A stretch of DNA of 64,000 nt from positions 3,039,501-3,103,500 of the forward strand of contig JAMJFZ010001815.1 of NCBI GenBank assembly GCA_026225945.1. The letters run 5' to 3'. The stretch comes from Cricetomys ansorgei (taxonomy: Eukaryota; Chordata; Mammalia; Rodentia; Nesomyidae). Position 1 is the stretch's first letter; the number at the start of each line of letters is the position of its first letter. This document shows positions 56,001-64,000 of this stretch, one piece after another. The notes beneath the pieces are model-generated. The model ran no database searches and was not told the origin of the DNA. It saw only the letters and a list, made by a program, of their open reading frames with translations. The translations under genes and the position numbers were made by a program.

Positions 56001-58485
56001 TCCAGTCCTAGAACTGATACATGATGGGTACATTGCTGATCCAGGTTCTTGTACTGTAGAGTAACAGACAACTCCCTACTTTTTACATATCTTTCTGCTT
56101 AAATGTCATTCTGCAGTCAAGTAGTTACTGTCCACTTTACCAAAAATAGCCACTATCTCTCCGTTTCCCTGTCTCCTTAGAATTTATCACTGCCTATCAT
56201 AGCACACATTTAATCTAAGTATCTCTTAACTGAAGCATGAAAAGAGGGTTGTCAGTGTTGCCCGCTGTAACAATCATAGTTCTTGGTGCTCCAGTAACAA
56301 TTACCAAATGAAGGGTTTTTTGTTTTGTTTTGTTTTTTGTCTAAGTCTATCTGGTGGGAAAAACCAAAAACAAAACCATTGCTCAGGAAGGGTTAGATGA
56401 AATTATGAAACCTAGAAAGAGTAAAAAGTACCTTTTGATCTCACTTTTTACTTCATGCTGTTCTCTCTTCTTTTCCATCATCTTTCCCCATCTATTCTTT
56501 GGCAAATCCCTCTGAGGTAATGGTATGGCATGCTGGACGTAAAGGTCAGTAAGGTTGTCTTTGTTTACTCTTACATCATTTTCCACAGCTATGTTCTTCT
56601 GTGGGCAAGGAAACAAGAAATAATTTCAGAATAACAGCTTTCATTTAAAACCTACCTCTTTGTGTAACATAGTAGAAACATTATGGTTAAATAAGTTATA
56701 AAAAACTATTTTCACAATAACATCCATTTAAGAGACTTATAAGTAATTATTAGATGGGGCATTAAAGACCCATTAAAACTCAGCTGGGTGTGGCGGCACA
56801 CCCCTCTAATCTCAGCGTTGGGATGCAGCGCCAGGTGGATCTACAAGATCACACAAGAAACCCTGCCCTGAAAGACTAAGGAAAAAAAAAAAAAGACCCA
56901 CTAAACTCTATAAATATTAAGTTCGGCTTTGTCTTAGAGGTTTACTGCCAATAACTGCTAACCAACAACAGAAATAGAGGAGGACGACCACCACCACCAT
57001 CTAAATGAAAATGGGACACTATCTGAGGAAAACAGATGAAAGAAAGCACATTATCAAATACTGTCCAAAAGCTACTTTGAGTATGATTGTTATGGTCAGA
57101 TGGGTGGGGTAGGAGCTTAGTCTCACCCTGTATTTTTTTTTTTTTTTGTGCTGGAGACTGAACCCAGTTCCTTGAGTATGCCAAGCACTGGCTTTACCAT
57201 GGAACATCCCCATCCCCCAATACACACATATGTACACACAGAGAGAGTGGGGGGGGGCGATCCTGTACAGCTTTCTGAGATGAGTTTACTGCAGAGGAAC
57301 CTGGATTCTCCTTTCTGATGACAGTAGCAGTACACCATTACAGCAGCCAGCCCCACCCCATTTTCACCATCCAATTCCGTCCAACCATGCATACGTAAAT
57401 AACCCCATTCCCTCCCACTTCCCGGTTCCCTCTCAACATCATGGAGCAGAGTGCAAAACCCACAGGAAAAATTGGGGCAACGTATGCTTTGCATAACTGA
57501 AAAAATCAATGCCAGCTGATTAGTTTTACTCAGTTCTTAAAATTTTAAACCATCTTATAGCTCTTTCTTATAGTGTGTTACTGACTTTCATCTTGCATTA
57601 ACTCAGGGGTAGGAGTACCCAGACTCTTGGACAACATTTCCATCTGCTTGGAAAACACTGAAAGACTGCCTTCTGGCTGAGGTGCTTAAACGTCAACAGC
57701 AAGAACTAGCTAAAATGCAGTTCCAGGGCACATACGGAACTTCTTAATACGAAACTGACGCTCAGCAATGTTTTAACAAGCCCTTGGTAATTCTGGTGTG
57801 CTTAAAAGCTTGGGAACCGCAGGATAAAGGTCATTAATAAAATAACGTATTGAGGAAGACTTCAGGAAATCAGACAAAACGTGCCACGTTAACACCTAGC
57901 GAAATTTTCAGCAATTCTATCACTTTAAATAAAACTTATCACGTTTTCTTTTGTGTTTCGCCTACTATGTTAGGTCACACCACCTAGAGAGGAGGCGCCT
58001 TAGGTTCTCCTAACGGTGACCATGTCCAGATAACCATCTTAGGAGGTAAGCCCCTTTCTCCGGGACTCAGTTGTAGCCTCTCTAAAGAGGCGAGAAGCTG
58101 TGTAACGGACTGTTCCTCTGCTGCTCTGGATCCAGCCCTGACCGCCCCACACTGCTCCCCTCCGGTCTGTTCTCCCAGGCCCTTCTGCAGGCCGCTGCTT
58201 GCACACAGGCTGCGGAGCTCGTCGCAGACGCCCTCTCCGAACCATTCCGGAGTTCCCGGGTCTCCAGCCACTCTCTGGAGGCAAACCCCGCCGGGTCTGT
58301 GTGGGCGGGGAGCGGCCACGAGCCTCCCGCAGGCCTGCCCGTCCTCCCGGCGGCCCGTTCGTCCTCAGCCGGCCCGAGCGCCCCACCTGCTCCAGCGTGA
58401 GGAGGAGGAACTCCTGGGACAGCAGCTCTGGGTGCAGCAGCAGATCCGCGTCCGTGCAGCTGCGAACGCCCACATCCCCCGCCAT
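49971..58485 (-). CDS. C2orf49: Ashwin (C2orf49 orthologue), spliced
   Basis: CDS is complement(join(49971-50027, 51904-52279, 56432-56598, 58387-58485)): 699 nt, 232 residues plus stop, the length of human ashwin. The N-terminus is leucine-rich and helical (residues 15-32). A conserved middle follows (residues 34-88) with a basic patch at 67-78 ([12 protein letters not shown]). A long low-complexity, Ser/Pro-rich and probably disordered region (90-214) contains RKRP at 97-100 and SPPLSP-type phosphosites. The C-terminal tail ends [10 protein letters not shown]. Basic patches suggest nuclear import. Ashwin was named from Xenopus patterning work and is known in mammals as a subunit of the RTCB-DDX1 tRNA-ligase complex. 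It has no known catalytic domain. All junctions are GT-AG and in phase. Confidence 0.97.
50028..51903 (-). other. C2orf49: Ashwin intron 3 (1.9 kb)
   Basis: Donor ACG|GTAAGT, acceptor TCTCCTAG|AATCAC. It contains a (CA)n microsatellite (50.23 kb), a CTCF-like core (50142-50152) and a URR1 transposon (51.2 kb). Confidence 0.85.
51175..51375 (+). mobile_element. URR1-type hAT transposon, near full length
   Basis: It starts CAGTTCTCAACCTTCC and ends GGTTGAGAACCGCT, so both inverted termini are present. 'GCTGCGACCCTTCAATACAG' and 'TGGTGACCCCCAACC' lie inside. CTCTCTAG on the left and CTCCTAGT on the right may be a decayed target-site duplication. Confidence 0.92.
51904..52279 (-). CDS. C2orf49: Ashwin exon 3
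   Basis: Acceptor CTGATTTCAG|GAGTAG, donor GCCACG|GTAAGT. 376 nt give the last base of R89 and residues 90-214, phase 0 end. It starts [19 protein letters not shown]. It is Ser/Thr/Pro/Asn-rich and likely disordered. The frame stays open past the donor for 44 further codons (to 51769), so a retained intron would give a different C-terminus lacking the [10 protein letters not shown] tail. Confidence 0.97.
52455..52612 (+). repeat. Full-length B1 SINE
   Basis: 'TTTAATCCCAGCACTCGGAAGG', 'GGCGGATCTCTGGGAGTTCG', 'CCAGCCTGGTCTACAGAG' and 'GAAACCCTGTCTCGAAAC' with an AAC-rich tail. It is little diverged. Confidence 0.95.
52630..52980 (+). repeat. Family R LINE-like 3'-end repeat
   Basis: 'GGTAGGTGGTGCTGTCTGGG', 'TTTAGGAGGTGTGGCCTTGC', 'GAACCTCACTGGGTGGGGGG' and 'GAAATAGAAAAGTGACTAAAA' follow the sense module. 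Confidence 0.8.
53297..53423 (-). repeat. B1 SINE, antisense
   Basis: 'GAGAGAGGGTCTCACTATATAG', 'CTGTCTGCCTCTGTCTTCC' and 'GCTGGGATTAAAGGCATGTGCC' are antisense B1. Confidence 0.9.
53675..53803 (-). repeat. B2/B3-type SINE, antisense, shortened
   Basis: A TG-rich start, 'TGGGAGTCAGTTTTCTCC' and 'CCACTAGGCTGTCTCACCAGCCC' mark an antisense B2/B3 3' part. Confidence 0.7.
53898..54090 (+). repeat. B1 SINE with long AAC-rich tail
   Basis: 'GGAGTGGTGGTGCACACCTTC', 'GTGAGTTCCAGGCCAGCCAG' and 'CTACATAGAGACTCTGTGGG' precede about 80 bp of (A)nC repeats. Confidence 0.87.
54225..54540 (+). repeat. Family R LINE-like 3'-end repeat
   Basis: 'CCCAGTTAGTGGCTCTGTTTAGG', 'CTTAGGAGGTGTGGCCTTGC' and 'CTCTATCACAGCAACAGGAATG' follow the sense module. 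Confidence 0.82.
54672..54757 (-). repeat. ID-type SINE, antisense
   Basis: 'TGTACTGGGTATTAAACTCAG' and 'AAGTGCTCTACAAGTGAGC' are antisense ID. Confidence 0.75.
55408..55567 (+). repeat. B1 SINE
   Basis: 'GACGGGCAGTGGTGGTGCAC' and 'GTGAGTCCCAGAACAGCC' with 'ACAGAGAAACTGGGTCTC' are B1. A small internal (GGCAGA) expansion sits near 55451-55472. Confidence 0.87.
56432..56598 (-). CDS. C2orf49: Ashwin exon 2
   Basis: Acceptor CCCACAG|AAGAAC, donor CAAAAG|GTACTT. 167 nt encode residues 34-88 plus two bases of R89. It starts [20 protein letters not shown] and includes [18 protein letters not shown]. This is the most conserved part of the protein relative to human. Confidence 0.97.
56782..56894 (+). 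repeat. B1-type SINE, diverged
   Basis: 'GCTGGGTGTGGCGGCACACC' and 'GAAACCCTGCCCTGAAAG' with an A-rich tail. The middle is shortened. Confidence 0.78.
57127..57210 (-). repeat. ID-type SINE, antisense, with T run
   Basis: A long T run (the tail) leads into 'GTGCTGGAGACTGAACCCAG' and 'GCCAAGCACTGGCTTTACC', an antisense ID element. Confidence 0.82.
58387..58485 (-). CDS. C2orf49: Ashwin exon 1 (ATG exon)
   Basis: Read on the - strand, ATG at 58485-58483 has a near-ideal start context (GACCATGG). 33 codons, starting [20 protein letters not shown], run to CTGGAGCAG|GTGGGG, phase 0. It lies inside the CpG-rich promoter. Longer open frames in the other - strand frames of this region are GC-driven shadows. 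Confidence 0.95.
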
Positions 58486-58569
58486 GGTCGTCGCCAGGAG
58501 ACCCCTGGCCGGCTACCCACAAGGCACCGCGGCGGAAGCGTCGCGGAAGTGACGCAAGGGGGCGGAGAC

Positions 58570-58642
58570 TCTGGTGTCACTCCGCGCGCCCGACCCGATG
58601 ACTTTTGTAGAGGGTGTAGCGTGGGGCCAGAGTACCTGGAGG
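58570..58642 (+). other. TGFBRAP1: Candidate noncoding first exon of TGFBRAP1
   Basis: Within the CpG-rich block the + strand has a good donor, CTGGAGG|GTGAGC, with the GT at 58643-58644. No TGFBRAP1 coding sequence occurs after it up to 64000, so it would be a noncoding exon followed by a long intron. This rests on human gene order plus one donor-like site. The 5' end shown is a guess. Confidence 0.3.
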
Positions 58643-59084
58643 GTGAGCCCCACTCGAGAGGACGGACTAGGACGCCGGGTGGACAGGCGGCCGGTCTGGG
58701 CTGCACCGGAAGCACGGAAGGCGAAGCAGTCCGAGAGGGACGCCATTGGTCGCGCCTCCTGTGACGTCTCATGTCCGAGGCCGTAGGGATTCTCTGGACT
58801 GCTTGGAGGGACAGAATGGACCAGCAGGGCAGACAGCCGTGGCCATGAATGGCATGGTCATGTGTGAAGTCATCCTTCTTTAAGCTTTTTACAATGGCTC
58901 AATCGTTCATTGCCTAGTCTCCCTTCTACATAAAGTAAGCTCAATAAGGCCAGGCCATAGACTTAATTCCCTGTGACTTCCGTACCTCAGACATCACAAG
59001 CATCAAGTACTGCTCCCTGAAATGATACTGTAAGTCAACCAGCTCACGTGTGGAAAATAATAATCGGCAGACAGCGTGGTAGCG

Positions 59085-59225
59085 ACAGCCACACAGTTAT
59101 TCCTCAAAACAGCTTGATGTGTTACTAGAATGCTGGTTCCTCGGATGAGGAAAATGAGACCGGGAAAGGATAACTGGAGATCACAAACTGACAGTGGCGA
59201 AGAATCAAGTACATTTCCTCTGCGC
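59085..59225. repeat. MIR SINE
   Basis: 'CGGATGAGGAAAATGAGACC' with 'GAGATCACAAACTGACAGTGG' follows the MIR core. Confidence 0.7.
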
Positions 59226-60124
59226 TTACAAATAATTACAACGAGCGAACAGTTTTTACTTTAAACAAAATATTGTAGGCTTCAACTGTGTTCTAATATT
59301 TGTGTGAGAAATCTTTCTGCTCTTTCATCGTTCAAGAGAGAGAGAGAGAGCCCTCAAGTTTTTGCACTTTTAAAAAGTCGCACTTCATAGGTGTTTCGAG
59401 CGCATATTTTATATGTTCTATAATGTATTTTATTGGAAACTGTTGTGCTGTCTATGAAGATATGAACAGCAGGGAGGCTGCCAAAAAACTTAAAAGGAGC
59501 ACTGGAAAAATAAATGAGATGTTAAATTGGGAATGAGATAAAGCTGAGAGACACTTGGCAATTTTTTCCCCAGTATTTATGTGATAACTTTGATGGTAGA
59601 AAAAATTTCAGAGCTGGGAGGAAATTTTAAACTTAGTGGTTAAAAAGTATTCAGTCTAGTGCTTTTACTTTTGTGTGTGGGAAGCTGATCTGAAAGAGAT
59701 CAAACGACTTAGCCTGAAGCGACTAGACTTAAAGTTGGGCTGAATGTTCTGAAATGGAACTAAGCGCCATAGCTTTGTAATATGGCTGTGCTATTCTCTA
59801 TTCAAATTAACTTTTATATTGTTGTATAATGATGAAACCAGCATGGGTGGTTTCATTGTCTCCATTTCCTTCACTGGATGGTTACCTTAGTGGCTAAAGT
59901 AGCTGCTTTGCAGGGACCCCAGATTTGCAACCAAACCCAGATTTGATTGCTGAACAGTCATTGTGTGAATTGGTCTCTGTAGCCTCAGTTAGGAAACTGC
60001 TGCGGAATGATCAAAACAGGAACCCTACATGAGGTATATGTACTTGTGAAGCACTGGGTGATATTAAAAGTTAGTGGTCATAGAATACAAAGAAGGGGAA
60101 AGGGACCAGTTTTTGGAGTGGCCT

Positions 60125-60245
60125 AGCCATAGATTGTAACCCTGTTCCCACGCTCACTGAGGGACAAATACTTTCATCTCCCTAATAGCTTATCTCTGCG
60201 ATAAAATTTTAATTGCCTCATAATATTGTAAGGATTACACCTAAA
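60125..60245. repeat. MIR-like SINE fragment
   Basis: 'CTTTCATCTCCCTAATAGC' and 'ATAATATTGTAAGGATTACACC' resemble the MIR 3' side. Confidence 0.45.
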
Positions 60246-61224
60246 GTATGTCAAATGCCTCTCCAGTTGCTTCCACCCATTTGTAGCCTGTTGACTGACA
60301 ACGAGAGAGAAACACAGCAAGGAGGAGGTGTATGAAGCAGCAAGTTTAATGGCCTAGAAATGTGGTCCCGACTTCTTGCTCTACTCCGTGGCTTCGTGGC
60401 TCTCTGGACCCATCATCCAAGCTGAAGCTTCAGACTCTTCATCTGCAAAAATTCTGTGACAGGTAAGATCTATCTGTTTCTACCCCTGCTACTACTCAAA
60501 GCACTTCCTAGCTTAAAATAAATCCACTAGAGTAATTATAGGTTCGTTTAAAGCAGAAATCACAGGGTGGAAGAAATTGTAGTTTGAGACAAAAAAAAAA
60601 AAAAAATCAAGATCAAGAGGGAAAGAACTATAATAGTTTCATATCCATCCTTTCCTACTCCCGAGGAGGGCCTCCTTGACAATGCCTGTCTCCTCCTTCC
60701 TGGGAAGAACCTCTACAAAGTGGAGCTCTGGGGAATCTACACTTTGCCGCATGTGGTTCACCGGGATTTATTTTTTAGGCTAGTGAAGCTCTGGAGTGGG
60801 AATTTCTAAAAAATTTTCATACTTCAAAAATGTCCAGACAGAAGAGCTGGTTCAAGAAAATTTCAACAGAAAGACTGAACGCCAATTACTGGAGTAGGAA
60901 AAGACTACCTTGAGCTGTGAGGACCAATGCCTCTGGTGTCTCCTCTTGACATGTATAATCTTCCGAATCCAGACGCAGACCTGAGGAATGTCTCACCATT
61001 TTGGTGAGAATATTGTCACTATAACATGATGGGGACTCCAAACAGAAATCAGGTTTATTCAGGAACATCTGATTCGGTAACTCCTGAGCAAAGAGACGAA
61101 GCCTAAGAGAGCCAACTAACAGTGGGTTCCACCCCACTAGATAGTAAATAAGGGATGTTCCATGTATTTCCATTCACTAGCACGCCGCATGCCGTATTTA
61201 GTTGGTGCTCAATAAGTTTTTGTG

Positions 61225-61310
61225 GCCAGGACAATGATCAGCACTTGGAGGCTGAGCTTGAGGAAAGTTTGGGTTACATAGTGAAACCCCGTCTCAAAAC
61301 AAAAACAGTA
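61225..61310 (+). repeat. B1-type SINE, 3' part
   Basis: 'GATCAGCACTTGGAGGCTGAG' and 'TACATAGTGAAACCCCGTCTC' with an A-rich tail. Confidence 0.7.
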
Positions 61311-61454
61311 AATAAAAATGTTTGCAGGATGAATAACTCAGGAGAAAAATATTGAGTAAGGATGTTGGGCATTGATTCTGTTTGTAGATAAGTAACATTT
61401 AAGCTATCATGCTATAAACATTTATCTACTTACTTATTTATTATAGCTGTAAGT

Positions 61455-61640
61455 GCTTTGGCTGTATTTATGTCTGTTCACTTTATCTCACTTATGGAGA
61501 CCAGAATAGGACATTGGATTTTCTGAAACTGGAGTTACAAATGATTGTAAGCTGTCTTGTGTATGCTGGGATTAGAACCTGGGTCCTCTGCAAGCATAGC
61601 TAGTATTTTTAACTGCTGAGTTGTATCCCTAGCCCTACAA
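61455..61640 (-). repeat. B3-type SINE, antisense
   Basis: 'CTGAAACTGGAGTTACAAATG', 'GGATTAGAACCTGGGTCCTC' and 'AACTGCTGAGTTGTATCCC' are antisense B3. Confidence 0.8.
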
Positions 61641-61909
61641 ATAGTTGTTATTTGTCAAAACATATCTGAGCCTAAATCAGGGAGCTTCAAAATGAAGGTA
61701 ACAGTTAATGCAGTACTTCACATTCTGGATTTGTGTTTTTAGCTATTAATATTTATAACACTATTAATGGCAATATTACAGGTTCTCATTCTGCACAGCA
61801 CGATAAGGATGCATTTACTTACTTAAATGATTGGTTTTCCTATAACCCCATTGTGTTAGTGTGTGCAAACACATTGATGAGTACTAGGTGTCTTCTAGAT
61901 ACCAGAGAC

Positions 61910-62265
61910 ATGTTTCTCACAGTTCTGGACTCTTGGAGGTCCCAGGTGCTGGAGGATTTAGTGTCTAGTGAGCATCCGTTCCACAGAGATAGTGACTTCT
62001 CACCATGTCCTCACATTGCTCATGGCAGAAGGGAAAAGGGTTCCACATCTTTGATAATCCCATTCATAGGATTTATCCTACATGTTTTGCCTTTTAATGC
62101 TGCTATACTGGGGAATATATTTCTGCAGCTATTTGGAGACATAAATGCATTCAGATCAAGGCACTTGTCTCATAGATTACCTCTTTTTATCTTTGGGTCT
62201 TCAGCCCCCAGCACAGTGCCTGCCACACAGCAGGAACTATTAAGTTGGTGCTGAATGATTCTTGG
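61910..62265. repeat. Ancient interspersed repeats (LINE-type and L2/MIR-like)
   Basis: 'TTTCTCACAGTTCTGGACTC', 'CATGGCAGAAGGGAAAAGG' and 'AATCCCATTCATAGG' match a widespread old mammalian repeat. 'CCCCCAGCACAGTGCCTGCC' followed by 'TTGGTGCTGAATGATT' resembles L2/MIR 3' sequence. Confidence 0.5.
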
Positions 62266-63105
62266 ACACTTTCTACCTGAGTTCCATTGTCACCAAACTT
62301 CTAAAGCATATGATTTTTTACCTTATGATTTGGTTAGATGGCTTTTTCTTGCATATGCCTTCCTAATTTAGTAGTTTTTAAAACCAGTAAGCTCTCTGAG
62401 ACAGAGTCTGACTTAGCCTCTGGCATAGTATTTGGCATGAAGGAGCTGCCCAGGAAGTAGTTGATTTGAATAACTGAAAATTTTATTTTTCTAGAATTAA
62501 GAACAAGCATACGAATATATCATTATATCATTAAGTGAACTAATATATTGTACAATAAACGATCTCAAAACAGCATATTATAAGCTTTTAAAACCATAGA
62601 TATAACTTTGCTTAACCTGGTCTTTAAAAGTGAGGTTTAACATGTTAGATGTTAGCTAATGTGTCAAACATGTTAAATACGGTCTTAAGGATGTATACAT
62701 GTTAGGATAAGAGAATCTTAGCATTAAAACTCTCTGGGGTTAGCAGCATTTCTGTGTGGTAAAGAGCACCCTCCGCATCACTACCAAGTGTCTCTTAAAG
62801 ATACTTTACTGCATTAATGTTGAGCATTAAATCATCCAATTTTTTAAGTGGCTTAGTGCTTTCTATCTGCAAGAAGATATAACAGAGAGCTTGATAAAAG
62901 TGGGGTACATAGCACAAGGCTGAGTTTATGATGCTAAGTTTTGGAAGTTTTTTTCAACTGTTGAAGCATGCAGTTGTGTTTATGAAATGCCTTCATTTTC
63001 TTTAGTCTTCTGTCAGAGCACATCTTTTCTTGTTCCATAAAATACCTTTAGAATGTTAATATGGGCCCAGGGGTTATTTAACAAATATTAATGAGCAAAT
63101 TAAAA

Positions 63106-63300
63106 TTCATCAGAGGGGATAGAGATGACTTGGCAGTTAGATGTGCTTGCTGTTCTTGCAGAGGACCTGAGTTTGGTTCCCAGCATCCCCTTAGCTCACA
63201 GCCACCTGTAACTCCAGTTCCAGATCTGGTGCACTCACATGCTGCACATACATATATCCAGGCGGAACACTCATCATACAAAAGTAAATACTTCTTAAAA
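63106..63300 (+). repeat. B2/B3-type SINE
   Basis: 'AGAGATGACTTGGCAGTTAG', 'GAGGACCTGAGTTTGGTTCC' and 'GGTGCACTCACATGCTGC' follow the sense B3 order. Confidence 0.87.
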
Positions 63301-63654
63301 AGTTCATTTGAAAACCATGACATTGTATTTGTTTTTAAATGAACTCACCAGAAACAACACGAAGAATTTGGTTAGCTTGGGAACATATCTAAGTGTGTTT
63401 CATAGTCCAGGTGTTACTTAAAGGGAGCTGTCATTTGTGATGTAGATCCCAAGAAGAGCAGATGTTTCAATAGTAGAGCTTGCCATTTTAAAAATCCTGT
63501 GGTAAGCCCTCTCATGAAGAAAATAATGGTTTCTAGTTTCCCTCCTTTTTAGTAGTATGCGTCTTCACGCCTGGACCATCTAGAGTGAATGTAAAAGTCA
63601 TTCCATAAACTATTAATCGGTAGGACTTAATTTTATGCTAGAAACACACTGTTA

Positions 63655-63790
63655 TTGAATTCTGAGTTCTTGGCTCTGATCCTTGCCAACATGGGATTCA
63701 GGACAAGTCATTTACTTCTCTTTGTCTCAGTAAAATAGGGAAATTGAAGCGCATACCTCATAAAGGGTACGACTAGGTATGAATTTCTGG
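63655..63790. repeat. MIR SINE
   Basis: 'GGACAAGTCATTTACTTCTC' and 'TCAGTAAAATAGGGAAATTG' are MIR core sequence. Confidence 0.75.
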
Positions 63791-64000
63791 AATGCACTGA
63801 ACCCAGGGTCTGTAGTCAGTCAATAGAGGTCCCCTCAAAAGCTAGTCTTTCTAGGCCCCCACCCCTACACACCTTCCTTCTTTGAAACAAGGCTACAGAA
63901 TAGTATGTGTATCCACTCTCGGGCTGGGATGGCCTCTTTTCTACAAACTGGCGACATGGTCGGGGGACCACCTCATTAGAGGGTTCTCAAGTCATGGGAA

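Larger units (their letters stand above)
52280..56431 (-). other. C2orf49: Ashwin intron 2 (4.2 kb)
   Basis: Donor AAAAG|GTACTT, acceptor CTGATTTCAG|GAG. It contains four B1 copies (52.46, 53.3, 53.9 and 55.4 kb), two family R repeats (52.63 and 54.23 kb), a B2/B3 piece (53.7 kb) and an antisense ID (54.7 kb). The segment 55.6-56.4 kb looks mostly single-copy. Confidence 0.85.
56599..58386 (-). other. C2orf49: Ashwin intron 1 (1.8 kb)
   Basis: Donor CAG|GTGGGG, acceptor TTGCCCACAG|AAG on the - strand. It holds a diverged B1 (56.78 kb) and an antisense ID element with a long T run (57.1 kb). The rest looks single-copy. Confidence 0.85.
58150..58780. promoter_or_regulatory. CpG-rich two-way promoter of ashwin (-) and probably TGFBRAP1 (+)
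   Basis: CpG density is high from about 58.15 to 58.78 kb, falling off on both sides. The ashwin ATG is at 58485 on the - strand. In human, C2orf49 and TGFBRAP1 lie head to head with little space between them, so the same block should start TGFBRAP1 on the + strand. 'GGAAGTGACGCAAG' near 58546 contains an ETS-like GGAAGTG core, and 'TGTGACGTCTCATG' near 58760 contains a CRE-like TGACGTC; both are common in housekeeping two-way promoters. The TGFBRAP1 side is inferred from synteny. Confidence 0.72.
58781..64000 (+). other. Probable first intron of TGFBRAP1, no coding sequence seen
   Basis: It is mostly old repeats and single-copy AT-rich sequence: several MIRs (59.1, 60.0, 60.15 and 63.7 kb), a B1 piece (61.2 kb), B2/B3 SINEs (61.5 and 63.1 kb) and ancient LINE/L2-like sequence (61.9-62.27 kb). 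The only long open frame (61733-62254) runs through these repeats. Confidence 0.5.

Noticed and set aside
58039..58786. Open frames of 110-148 residues in the ashwin CpG-rich promoter other than the MAGDVG frame
   Set aside because: These are shadows in GC-rich DNA. Only the MAGDVG start is followed by a spliced, recognisable ashwin protein.
61733..62254. 173-residue open frame on +
   Set aside because: It runs through ancient interspersed repeats and single-copy DNA, has no recognisable domain, and lies in a probable intron.

Overview
The window is nuclear DNA from a muroid rodent. The evidence is spliced vertebrate genes with GT-AG introns, two CpG-rich promoters, and dense rodent SINEs: B1, B2/B3-type, ID and B4-like, plus URR1-type hAT transposons and rodent LINE 3' ends. 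The FHL2 half-LIM exon differs from the human sequence I remember, and the B1 copies do not look clearly mouse-like. I therefore do not name a species; a cricetid or other non-Mus muroid is possible.

Layout. Positions 1-3200 are upstream sequence with old repeats. A CpG-rich promoter with a perfect CArG box (3450-3459) leads to a noncoding first exon of FHL2 (about 3480-3746). FHL2 then runs on the + strand with five coding exons: 15650-15805, 28894-29068, 36680-36849, 39685-39871 and 43611-43762. Joined, they give 840 nt, 279 residues plus stop, with the half LIM and all four LIM domains intact and all 36 zinc ligands present. The 3' UTR ends near 44190 after two AATAAA signals. Introns 1 to 5 (11.9, 13.1, 7.6, 2.8 and 3.7 kb) hold SINEs, LINE fragments, microsatellites and two minisatellites.

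From 44.2 to 46.7 kb is a repeat-filled gap. The second gene, ashwin (C2orf49 orthologue), follows tail to tail on the - strand. Its four coding exons are 58387-58485, 56432-56598, 51904-52279 and 49971-50027 (699 nt, 232 residues plus stop). A repeat-poor block of 2.7-3.3 kb downstream of the stop looks like a long 3' UTR. The ashwin start lies in a CpG-rich promoter (about 58.15-58.78 kb). In human this promoter region faces TGFBRAP1, so the + strand after about 58.55 kb probably carries its noncoding first exon and the start of its first intron. I see no TGFBRAP1 coding sequence before 64000.

The two recognised genes have unrelated jobs. FHL2 is a LIM-only scaffold and transcriptional coregulator of muscle and heart, downstream of SRF/Rho signalling. 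Ashwin is a nuclear protein associated with the tRNA-ligase complex. I found no novel biological system. The points worth a second look are the CArG box, a two-unit higher-order minisatellite in FHL2 intron 4, a perfect 59-bp tandem duplication, the probable long ashwin 3' UTR, the two-way promoter, a small set of CTCF-like cores, and a large LINE-like repeat family present in both orientations.
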